DNA of 6,162 nucleotides from Nostoc cf. edaphicum LEGE 07299 (GCF_015207245.1 NZ_JADEXF010000242.1:1-6162); one strand, 5' to 3'; numbered from the stretch's first letter, positions 1 to 5,507 are shown. The notes: a model not told the origin generated them from the sequence alone. Translations and numbers: made by a program.

Positions 1-1
1 A

Positions 2-460
2 TTGTTGACTTTGAACAATAAACCTCTGAAGTCGTTTTTACCACAAATCCAGGGCGATCGCACTTTAGTAAGGATGTCTCCTGGCGTTTATCGCCTCGAC
101 CTCGATCCAGCAGGTTTACCTCCTGATTGGCAGGCTGCGGCTGAATCCTTAGCCGTTGATGTGATTGCTGGTAGTTACACCTCTGTGATGATTCCGCTTA
201 TTCGTTCTTATACGCGATCGGGGGTAATTACGGATGCTCAAGGTCAAGCGATCGCAGGCGCACGGGTAGAAGCTATACAACCAGATCGGGGGACTCGGCG
301 TTTTTCTGTTACCAACGGTGCTGGAGTCTATTATTTAGAAGGCTTGCCACAGGGTAAATACACTCTACAAATCAACGGTAAATCTGCTGGTAGCTTGCAA
401 TTGCAAGAGTCTTCTGAAGCATTCCAAGAGCTTAATTTGCAACAGTCGTCAATCCCTTAA
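2..460 (+). CDS. C-terminal part of a carboxypeptidase-regulatory-like domain protein (5' end outside window)
   Basis: The reading frame is open to the left edge, so this is the 3' part of a longer gene; the first methionine-like codon is only the first in-window TTG. The visible 152 residues end in a carboxypeptidase-regulatory-like (CarboxypepD_reg) beta-sandwich at about residues 71-126. Its typical pattern is readable: SGVITDAQGQAIAGARVEA, then a TNGAGVYYLEGLPQGKYTL strand pair. The preceding stretch, PGVYRLDLDPAGLPPDW and then VIAGSYTSVMIPL, resembles the end of large cyanobacterial surface or outer-membrane proteins, some usher-like; that link is from memory. Such domains are usually structural or ligand-binding modules of exported proteins, not enzymes. 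No membrane segment or catalytic motif is visible here. Two HIP1 octamers (54-61, 248-255) lie inside it, as in resident cyanobacterial genes. The domain call is firm; the whole-protein identity is not. Confidence 0.8.
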   Translation: MLTLNNKPLKSFLPQIQGDRTLVRMSPGVYRLDLDPAGLPPDWQAAAESLAVDVIAGSYTSVMIPLIRSYTRSGVITDAQGQAIAGARVEAIQPDRGTRRFSVTNGAGVYYLEGLPQGKYTLQINGKSAGSLQLQESSEAFQELNLQQSSIP

Positions 461-466
461 CAGACT

Positions 467-500
467 TCTAAAAAATAAATTCTCTCAAATGATTTTTAGA
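467..500 (+). terminator. Possible weak hairpin terminator after the first gene
   Basis: TCTAAAAA (467-474) and TTTTTAGA (493-500) form a perfect 8-bp inverted repeat beginning 7 bases after the stop codon, with an 18-base loop. The stem is AT-rich, the loop is long and no U-tract follows beyond the stem itself, so intrinsic termination is only a guess from position. Confidence 0.25.
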
Positions 501-554
501 TTAATCTGTACACAAATCGCAAAAGCCTCTTTCCCCCTGCTCCAGCAATAACTA

Positions 555-580
555 CGGTCTAAATGATCAGTATTTAGCCG
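555..580 (+). repeat. Hairpin-forming inverted repeat in the spacer
   Basis: CGG-t-CTAAAT (555-564) pairs with ATTTAGCCG (572-580) around the 7-base loop GATCAGT. This gives nine base pairs with one bulged T. It lies between the first gene and the small ORF at 665 and has no T-run after it, so it is recorded as a structure of unknown role, not as a terminator. Confidence 0.4.
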
Positions 581-653
581 GACACATTTCTGGAAAAAAC
601 ATTGTGGCATGTGTAGTAAGAAAGCAACTATCACTTGATGCTCAATTTAGCTC

Positions 654-660
654 AAGGGGG
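654..660 (+). promoter_or_regulatory. Ribosome binding site of the small ORF at 665
   Basis: AAGGGGG ends four bases before the ATG at 665, with the AAGG core seven bases away. It is one of the two best Shine-Dalgarno matches in the window and the main argument for the small ORF and for its start. Confidence 0.4.
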
Positions 661-664
661 TCTA

Positions 665-871
665 ATGATCGATCGCTTTTTGAATCTAATTTTTATCGAT
701 TCTTTCGCTGTAGTAATTAACCTGACATTTGGTACATTACTTCGCACAAAAATCTGCAATTATTCATGGGATGGAGTTGTAAATGATGAACTTTCAACAC
801 CAGAAAGTAGCGCTAGTTCTTCTAAATCTCCACCATCCTTAGAAGAGGTACAAACCACTCATCTTCCATAA
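665..871 (+). CDS. Small hypothetical protein with hydrophobic N-terminus (68 aa)
   Basis: This is an unrecognised small ORF. The start at 665 was chosen because AAGGGGG (654-660) gives a strong ribosome binding site with the AAGG core seven bases upstream; the in-frame ATG at 638 and TTG at 635 have no such site. Residues about 4-26 are hydrophobic (FLNLIFIDSFAVVINLTFGTLL) and could form one membrane segment. They are followed by a short basic patch (RTK), then a polar, Ser/Pro-rich tail with a run of serines (residues about 44-55) and no recognisable domain. It stands alone between two larger genes in a spacer rich in inverted repeats. Chance is a serious alternative at this length. Support comes only from the ribosome binding site and the membrane-then-polar layout. 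Confidence 0.35.
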   Translation: MIDRFLNLIFIDSFAVVINLTFGTLLRTKICNYSWDGVVNDELSTPESSASSSKSPPSLEEVQTTHLP

Positions 872-888
872 AGCCTGCTTGCTGTAGC

Positions 889-953
889 GATTCTCATTTG
901 AATTAAATATAGGCTTGCTTAGGGGCGTACATCTGTGCGCTTCTATGAGAATC
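889..953 (+). repeat. Nested inverted repeats: outer 9-bp arms with an inner GU-rich hairpin
   Basis: Perfect outer arms GATTCTCAT (889-897) and ATGAGAATC (945-953) enclose 47 bases. Inside, TAGGGGCGTAC (920-930) can pair with GTGCGCTTCTA (935-945) around an ATCT loop. That is 11 pairs, three of them G-U wobbles (923-942, 924-941, 928-937), so the plus-strand RNA folds better than the minus strand. The inner hairpin resembles the GGGGCG...CGCCCC palindromes scattered through Nostoc-type spacers (from memory), here decayed on the right arm. Nearby AAGCCT (871-876) and AGGCTT (911-916) are a further inverted pair. The function is unknown; it may be a decayed dispersed repeat or the transcript end of the small ORF. 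Confidence 0.5.
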
Positions 954-1020
954 TATGTTTATTTGTGGTTAATTATATTGATTGTCACAAGCAATAACTA
1001 GAATTTTAACGGGAATACGG

Positions 1021-1026
1021 TAAAAT
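1021..1026 (+). promoter_or_regulatory. Possible -10 element upstream of the BASS transporter gene
   Basis: TAAAAT matches the -10 consensus at five of six positions, 37 bases before the ATG at 1064. No convincing -35 box sits 16-18 bases upstream; TTGTCA at 982-987 is too far away. The call rests on one hexamer in AT-rich DNA. Confidence 0.25.
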
Positions 1027-1063
1027 CCAGAAGAACTTTTATTGTTACCAACGCGGGTTAAGG

Positions 1064-1942
1064 ATGGAAACAAATTTTCTGACGGCTGTTTTTCTGCCCT
1101 TGGCTCTATTTATTATCATGTTAGGTATGGGGTTAACCTTGACCCTAGAGGACTTCAAGCGAGTTGTAATCTATCCCAAAGCGGTGGTGATTGGCTTGGT
1201 AGCGCAGTTGGTGGTGTTGCCGATTGTGGGCTTTGGCATTGCGTCAGTGTTTCCCCTTAGCCCACAATTAGCAGTAGGCGTGATGATTTTAGCAGCGTGT
1301 CCTGGTGGTCCTACTTCTAATATGATTACGTTTTTGGCTAGGGGTGATGTTGCTCTTTCTGTGACGCTAACAGCTATTAGTAGTTTTATTACGGTTTTTA
1401 CGATTCCTCTGGTAGTAAATTTGTCAATGCAGACATTTTTGGGACAAGGAACAACGCTACAGTTACCTTTCTTAAATACTGTTTTGCAGATTGCGGTGAT
1501 TACACTTCTACCTGTAGCAATTGGGATGATAGCCAAGCGGTATGCACCCGCACTGGCAGATAAGGCAGATAAACCTGTAAAGTGGCTGTCTTTATTTTTC
1601 CTGACGGTGGTAATTACTGGAGTGCTGTTGCGAGAACGGAATAATTTTATTTCTTATGTAATAGATGTGGGCTGGGCAACTCTGGTTTTGAATGTGGTTG
1701 CAATGGCTTTAGGTTTTGCGATCGCTACCTTAACCCGATTAGGAGAAAAAAGCGTTACGGCAATTACCATAGAAGTAGGAATTCAAAATGGGACTTTAGC
1801 GATCGCGATCGCTTCTACCCCTACACTGCTAAATACTCCTACAATGGCCATTCCTGGGGCAATTTATAGTCTGCTAATGTTTGTGACTGGTGCTGGATTT
1901 GCTTGGTGGGCTAGTCGTCGCCAAGGCTTGTTGAAAGCATAA
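1064..1942 (+). CDS. Bile acid:sodium symporter (BASS) family transporter
   Basis: This 292-residue, highly hydrophobic inner-membrane protein has about nine or ten membrane segments (roughly 5-27, 36-60, 67-80, 94-119, 137-157, 174-190, 201-224, 240-250, 262-284) and fits the SBF/BASS family (PF01758) in length. The sodium-site signatures are present: Gln48 in KAVVIGLVAQ, PGGPTSN at 80-86 followed by LARGDVALSVTLT (91-103), and EVGIQN at 237-242. These correspond to Na+-coordinating residues in bacterial ASBT structures, so sodium-coupled uptake is likely. The substrate cannot be read from sequence: relatives carry bile acids, pyruvate, other 2-keto acids or pantothenate, and a cyanobacterium has little use for bile acids. 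It is not the SbtA bicarbonate family. The start at 1064 gives the usual N-terminus of the family (METNFLTAVFLPLALF); AAGG touches the ATG directly and is too close to act as a ribosome binding site. Three HIP1 octamers lie inside. The PLD-like gene follows closely and may share its transcript. Confidence 0.9.
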   Translation: METNFLTAVFLPLALFIIMLGMGLTLTLEDFKRVVIYPKAVVIGLVAQLVVLPIVGFGIASVFPLSPQLAVGVMILAACPGGPTSNMITFLARGDVALSVTLTAISSFITVFTIPLVVNLSMQTFLGQGTTLQLPFLNTVLQIAVITLLPVAIGMIAKRYAPALADKADKPVKWLSLFFLTVVITGVLLRERNNFISYVIDVGWATLVLNVVAMALGFAIATLTRLGEKSVTAITIEVGIQNGTLAIAIASTPTLLNTPTMAIPGAIYSLLMFVTGAGFAWWASRRQGLLKA

Positions 1943-2006
1943 AGGTAGTTTGCCTCATGGGTTACAAATATTTGTACAAATTAAATTATCCAATCTTGTT
2001 CCGTTG

Positions 2007-3839
2007 ATGTTTCTCGCCTCTTCTGCTAAACCGATTGATGACAATCTCAAGAATTTTGTAGACGAAATTGAAGCGCAAAGTCCTAGTTTATCAGTTTTAG
2101 CAGCGCGTCAATTTCGCTATAGCTTGCGTCAAACTCCGGTAGAACTAAATATCAAAGAACCACGCCAGTTTAACGTCCTCGAAGAATTTATCATCCGTGC
2201 TGCTATTGAATTTCAACCTCCGCCAACAGAGGATGAATTAGCCTCTGTACTTGGGCTTGATTCTGTATTTATTAAAACTACTACTGCAACTCTTCGCTCA
2301 TTACAAACTCTATCAGCAACATCGCCAATTACAGTCACTCCTGAAGGGCGTTCATTCTATGAAAAAGGGTCTGTACCACAGCCACCATATCCTATACAAA
2401 TTAATGCTATAACAGACCCTTTAAGCGACAAGATAACTTTTCAATCTGAATCTTTAAATGAGACAATGATAAATTTGCCTGATTTGGCAGACTTTATAAC
2501 TATTGATAAGACAATTGCTGATATTGCTTCCTTACCACTTGAGGAAATCCAAAAAAGTATTCAAGCCTCAGGTTTAGCACTTCATATACCAGAAGAAGGA
2601 AAAATCGTCGCTTCCTGTAAAGTAGTAGCTTCGACTCAAAAAATTTGGAGAAAGATATCGCTTTTTGTTATCTTTGATGCTCTTGAAGATAAATTGAGCA
2701 TTCAAATAAGAAATGGAAAGCAAATTTTAGAGTCAGCATCAAATTGGTTAGAGGTGCTACATAGTGAAAGTAGAATCTCCTTGCAAGCATTATGTAAATT
2801 GTCAACCGAAGCCATCAATTTTGAGCGTGAAGCGATTCTCAAGCAGAAAAATACTGAAATAGAAGCTAGGATTGAAAAGATTCGCAAAGAGGCGCTAGAA
2901 ACTTCTACGAAAGCCAATAATGAAATAGATAAATCTAAAGTGCTAGGTGAAGCCGTACAGTTACGGAATGGACAAATTAGCCTAGCTTTTTCAGAAGTTT
3001 TAAATTCGGCTAAAAGTCAGATTCTAATTTATTCTCCTTGGGTTAATCAGGCAGTTGTAAATGAAAAATTTATAACTCTATTACAAAAGCTAGCTAATCG
3101 CGGAGTTTGGATTTTATTTGGACATGGAATTGCGCGGCGACAAGAAGATGAAGATAAACCTGTTCCACCAGAAGTAGAGAAAAAAATTCGAGCTATAAAA
3201 ACACCTGATGGTTTACCATCTGTACAGTTTTTTTGGTTGGGAGATTCCCATGTTAAAGAAGTAATAGTTGATAAAGAAATCTATCTTTGCGGTTCTCATA
3301 ACTGGTTATCCTATCGCGGCGATTACCTACCACGAGGTGAGTCCGTTTATAAAGTTACAATTCCCCATCAAGTTCAGGAAGCTTATGAATTTCTCGCTAA
3401 TCGCTTCCAAAATCATGCTCAAAAATTATGGGAAAATGCTCTAGAAAACCGTGATTTTCAAATGGCTGTAGAGTCTTTATGTGTGCGGGGTGCGCTAGGT
3501 ATGGAAGATATTGCACTCAAAGAGATACAGAATAATAATTGGTTAGAACTTTTGCCTGTATGGTTGAATGTAGCGCTACAGGGATTAAAATCGAAAAACT
3601 TACCTGGTGATTCAGAAAGTTTTAAAACTGCACTTTCGTTGCTGAGTCAAGTTTCTATTGAAGAGACTTTTATTGAGCAATTGCAACAAGGATGGCGTAA
3701 AGTTATCGGCGCGATCGCAATTAACAATCCCGAAACTGCTTTAAACTTACTTAGTGATGAAGTATGGGCGCAGTTTATACGTCTCAAGATTGTTCAAGAG
3801 AGTGATTCACCCAATGATTTTATTTTGTACCGTATTTAA
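2007..3839 (+). CDS. Phospholipase D-like (single HKD) domain protein with N-terminal winged-helix-like region
   Basis: This protein has 610 residues from ATG 2007, or 629 from TTG 1950; numbering here follows the longer form. Residues about 70-140 (EEFIIRAAIEFQPPPTEDELASVLGL, then LRSLQTLSAT and a short beta hairpin) look like a winged helix. Residues 283-330 are charged and probably coiled coil. Residues about 335-490 form a PLD-type domain: ILIYSPWVN at 358-366, H434-K436-D441 as HxKx4D, GSHNW at 449-453 and a conserved-looking E464. Only one HKD motif is present, as in homodimeric PLD nucleases such as Nuc or BfiI, so dimerisation and nuclease or phosphodiesterase activity are inferred, not shown. 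The C-terminal 130 residues are helical and unrecognised. There is no signal peptide or membrane segment, so it should be cytoplasmic. ATG 2007 has no ribosome binding site; TTG 1950 has AAAGG four bases upstream. The gene is AT-rich, with one HIP1 octamer, near its 3' end. Confidence 0.75.
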   Translation: MFLASSAKPIDDNLKNFVDEIEAQSPSLSVLAARQFRYSLRQTPVELNIKEPRQFNVLEEFIIRAAIEFQPPPTEDELASVLGLDSVFIKTTTATLRSLQTLSATSPITVTPEGRSFYEKGSVPQPPYPIQINAITDPLSDKITFQSESLNETMINLPDLADFITIDKTIADIASLPLEEIQKSIQASGLALHIPEEGKIVASCKVVASTQKIWRKISLFVIFDALEDKLSIQIRNGKQILESASNWLEVLHSESRISLQALCKLSTEAINFEREAILKQKNTEIEARIEKIRKEALETSTKANNEIDKSKVLGEAVQLRNGQISLAFSEVLNSAKSQILIYSPWVNQAVVNEKFITLLQKLANRGVWILFGHGIARRQEDEDKPVPPEVEKKIRAIKTPDGLPSVQFFWLGDSHVKEVIVDKEIYLCGSHNWLSYRGDYLPRGESVYKVTIPHQVQEAYEFLANRFQNHAQKLWENALENRDFQMAVESLCVRGALGMEDIALKEIQNNNWLELLPVWLNVALQGLKSKNLPGDSESFKTALSLLSQVSIEETFIEQLQQGWRKVIGAIAINNPETALNLLSDEVWAQFIRLKIVQESDSPNDFILYRI

Positions 3840-3886
3840 CCTACACTAGGATATTTTTCATACTTCAATAGTAATAATTTATCAAA

Positions 3887-3942
3887 GACAATCCAGAAAT
3901 ATGCCGTCTGAAATATACCGTCTTGATTTCGCGGGGATTGTC
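3887..3942 (+). repeat. Inverted repeat framing the gshA upstream tandem repeat
   Basis: GACAATCC (3887-3894) and GGATTGTC (3935-3942) are perfect 8-bp inverted arms, 40 bases apart, and the 14-bp tandem repeat lies wholly between them. It could be a stem-loop, a remnant of a small mobile palindrome, or a paired protein site. It starts 48 bases after the PLD-like gene stops, so it might also lie in that gene's transcript end. Confidence 0.45.
3896..3923 (+). repeat. Two-copy 14-bp tandem repeat upstream of gshA
   Basis: GAAATATGCCGTCT (3896-3909) is followed at once by GAAATATACCGTCT (3910-3923), differing at one base. A shorter match, CGTCTTG, recurs at 3993-3999 just before the proposed gshA -10 element. 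The repeat sits about 80-95 bases upstream of that element, where a direct-repeat activator or repressor site would fit. No known cyanobacterial box was matched. Confidence 0.6.
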
Positions 3943-4004
3943 AATTAAATGATTCTTAACCTTTGATTGACTTAAAGATAGATCCAGAGATTCGTCTTGT
4001 TCGA

Positions 4005-4010
4005 TACAAT
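4005..4010 (+). promoter_or_regulatory. Probable gshA -10 element
   Basis: TACAAT matches the -10 consensus at five of six positions and would place transcription start near 4017, giving a short leader that contains the ribosome binding site. No good -35 hexamer lies at normal spacing (3982-3987 reads ATCCAG), which would suit an activator-dependent promoter. Low certainty. Confidence 0.3.
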
Positions 4011-4028
4011 TTATAGGTAGAGAGAGCC

Positions 4029-4034
4029 GAGGAG
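4029..4034 (+). promoter_or_regulatory. Ribosome binding site deciding the GTG start of gshA
   Basis: GAGGAG lies six bases upstream of GTG 4041. This strong, well-spaced site supports the GTG over the later in-frame ATG at 4071. Confidence 0.65.
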
Positions 4035-4040
4035 AACAAG

Positions 4041-5180
4041 GTGGTCTTATTAAAAGGCTTTGAGATTGAGATGTATACGGGCACACCTCAAGGTGAAATC
4101 GTCGGTCTCTCCGACAAAATTGTTGCGGCTTTGGATGGATTTATGCGCGAACCAGATAGCCGCAACGTTGAATACATAACCCAACCATCCCTTAATTACG
4201 AAAATTTATTGTGTGCTTTGCTGCGTCCCCGGCGGGAGTTGCGAAACTACCTCAATCGTTTGGGCGATTACACCCTGATACCGGGGAGTACTTTATCTTT
4301 GGGTGGGAGCGATCGCTTTCTCCGTTCCGATCCAGCAAACCCCTATCATGATTACATTGAGAACACCTACGGCACGAAAGTAGTTACTGCCAGCGTACAC
4401 ATCAATGTCGGCATCAGCGATCCAGAAGTATTAATGCGGGCGTGTCGAGTCATCCGTATGGAAGCGCCTCTATTTCTCGCCCTCAGCGCCTCATCTCCCT
4501 TCTTGGATGGCAAAGCTACTGGCTATCACTCCACTCGTTGGGGCGTCTTTCCACAAACGCCTAGCCATGTGCCCTTATTTGCCAGCCACGCCGATCATAT
4601 CCAGTGGGTGAAAAATCAACTCATTGCCGGAACCATGCAGAATGTGCGGCATTTGTGGGCATCGGTGCGACCAAATGGCGATCGCCGTCCTTATGACTTA
4701 AATCGCCTAGAACTGCGAATTTGCGATTTAGTCACAGATCCTATTGCCTTACTAGCTATTACTGCCTTGTTAGAAGCGCGTTTGTTGCAAATAATCGAAA
4801 ATCCCAGCATCGATCCGTTAACCCAAAGTACTTTCTCTGGTGAAGAACTTGTTACTCTGACTGCTGACAACGAAGCTGCTGCTGCTGCTGGTAGTCTTGA
4901 TGCTCAGTTGAGGCATTGGCAAGATGGCAGAAGCATGGTAGCGAGAGATTGGATTGCTCAAATGTACCAAGATGTTTGGGCGATCGCCAAACAACAAGGT
5001 TTTAGCTGTTTTCTTTCCCCTTTGCACAAAATCCTCCGCGAAGGCAATGAAGCTCAACAGTGGTTGCAATTACACGCGGTCGGTTTTGACACCCAGCGCG
5101 TCATCACTCAAGCTATTATCGCCACCCAAGAGCGCGAAATCGAACTCGAAGACAAATTATGTTCGTCTCTGCTGGGTTAA
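4041..5180 (+). CDS. gshA: Glutamate-cysteine ligase, cyanobacterial type
   Basis: This enzyme joins L-glutamate and L-cysteine using ATP (EC 6.3.2.2), the first and rate-limiting step of glutathione synthesis in the cytosol. The 379-residue protein has the expected length of the cyanobacterial GCS2-type family, which is much shorter than proteobacterial GshA. Family motifs are visible in order: MVLLKGFEIEMYTGTP at the N-terminus (likely metal- and substrate-binding Glu8 and Glu10), RNVEY at 41-45, LRPRREL at 61-67, HIN at 120-122, SASSPFLDGK at 149-158, STRW at 164-167 and ELRICD at 224-229. All look intact. GTG 4041 is chosen because the family begins here and GAGGAG lies six bases upstream. 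Five consecutive GCT codons (4875-4889) give an alanine run in a linker-like region at residues 279-283. Three HIP1 octamers lie inside, so base habits are those of a resident gene. It has its own upstream region and appears to be transcribed alone; gshB is not in this window. Confidence 0.95.
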   Translation: MVLLKGFEIEMYTGTPQGEIVGLSDKIVAALDGFMREPDSRNVEYITQPSLNYENLLCALLRPRRELRNYLNRLGDYTLIPGSTLSLGGSDRFLRSDPANPYHDYIENTYGTKVVTASVHINVGISDPEVLMRACRVIRMEAPLFLALSASSPFLDGKATGYHSTRWGVFPQTPSHVPLFASHADHIQWVKNQLIAGTMQNVRHLWASVRPNGDRRPYDLNRLELRICDLVTDPIALLAITALLEARLLQIIENPSIDPLTQSTFSGEELVTLTADNEAAAAAGSLDAQLRHWQDGRSMVARDWIAQMYQDVWAIAKQQGFSCFLSPLHKILREGNEAQQWLQLHAVGFDTQRVITQAIIATQEREIELEDKLCSSLLG

Positions 5181-5190
5181 CTCAAAAGGC

Positions 5191-5211
5191 ATTGGGGATT
5201 GAGTATTGAGA
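5191..5211 (+). repeat. Degenerate heptamer tandem repeat (STRR-like)
   Basis: Three units in register, ATTGGGG, ATTGAGT and ATTGAGA, start 11 bases after the gshA stop. The complement of the first unit, CCCCAAT, fits the STRR1 heptamer class (CCCCA[A/G]T) described in heterocystous cyanobacteria; that assignment is from memory. The array is short and decayed, and no function is evident. Confidence 0.5.
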
Positions 5212-5223
5212 AAACACTTTGTT

Positions 5224-5249
5224 TTATCCCCTTATCCCCTCATTTCCCC
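5224..5249 (+). repeat. Short C4 repeat tract
   Basis: TTATCCCC occurs twice head to tail (5224-5231, 5232-5239), followed by a variant TCATTTCCCC (5240-5249). Low-complexity tracts like this follow many genes in Nostoc-type genomes. It is the opposite-strand sense of the G-rich heptamers just upstream, so the two could pair loosely in RNA. Confidence 0.45.
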
Positions 5250-5459
5250 ACTTTCGTCTTCATACAAATAGTAGATTTTATTGCAGGCACTACCAGCCCC
5301 AAAAAACACAAGTACTTACTTTCTCTACACAAAACTTAATATTTCCCGATTGTAGCCAAATATCCTCTCAGGCATTGATCTGGGATAGTTTGTATTTCGT
5401 TTAAAAAATCTAATAGATAGAGGATGCTTGATTATTATTAACAAAACCTATGAATAGCC
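5250..5459. other. Non-coding stretch between gshA and trmL, no gene seen
   Basis: With the repeats before it and the hairpin region after it, this makes a 345-base spacer (5181-5525). It has stop codons in all useful frames except a 61-codon stretch (5219-5404) that starts in the low-complexity repeats, has no ribosome binding site and encodes nothing recognisable. No tRNA, terminator with a clear U-tract, or known riboswitch was seen. Confidence 0.6.
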
Positions 5460-5475
5460 TCTACCTTTTGGTAGA
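5460..5475 (+). promoter_or_regulatory. Small hairpin upstream of trmL
   Basis: TCTACC (5460-5465) and GGTAGA (5470-5475) form a perfect 6-bp stem with a TTTT loop, about 50 bases before the trmL start. The left arm overlaps CCTCTA (5458-5463), which could instead pair with TAGAGG (5418-5423). It may be an operator or chance; only the pairing is seen. Confidence 0.3.
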
Positions 5476-5501
5476 TTTAACATTGACCATAAATTGTTTT
5501 A

Positions 5502-5507
5502 TACAAT
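5502..5507 (+). promoter_or_regulatory. Possible trmL -10 element inside an inverted repeat
   Basis: TACAAT matches the -10 consensus at five of six positions, 18 bases before ATG 5526. Its right half is one arm of the inverted repeat ATTGT-N5-ACAAT (5493-5507). TTGACC at 5483-5488 resembles a -35 box, but the spacing of 13 is too short for an ordinary sigma-70 promoter. If this element is used, the transcript has an almost leaderless start. Confidence 0.3.

Noticed and set aside
982..1010. Sigma-70 promoter using TTGTCA (982-987) for the BASS gene
   Set aside because: At normal spacing the -10 position reads TTTAAC, a poor match, so only the isolated TAAAAT at 1021 was listed.
1171..1536. 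121-codon minus-strand ORF inside the BASS gene
   Set aside because: It is antisense to a well-supported membrane protein gene; its composition mirrors the complement of hydrophobic codons and no domain is visible.
3840..3857. Terminator directly after the PLD-like gene (CCTA-CAC-TAGG then ATATTTTT)
   Set aside because: The stem is only four base pairs, and the T-run starts a few bases after it; too weak to list as a feature.
3865..4086. 73-codon minus-strand ORF opposite the gshA upstream region
   Set aside because: It runs through the inverted and tandem repeats and the gshA start, encodes nothing recognisable, and has no supporting ribosome binding site.
4875..4889. Five GCT codons in gshA as a slippage-prone coding microsatellite
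   Set aside because: Five alanines in a linker-like region is unremarkable, and the reading frame and downstream motifs are intact.
5191..5249. Possible CRISPR-like array
   Set aside because: Units are 7-10 bases, adjacent and degenerate, with no unique spacers of constant length; they are simple tandem repeats.
5219..5404. 61-codon plus-strand ORF in the gshA-trmL spacer
   Set aside because: It begins in a TTATCCCC low-complexity tract, lacks a ribosome binding site and has no recognisable protein feature.
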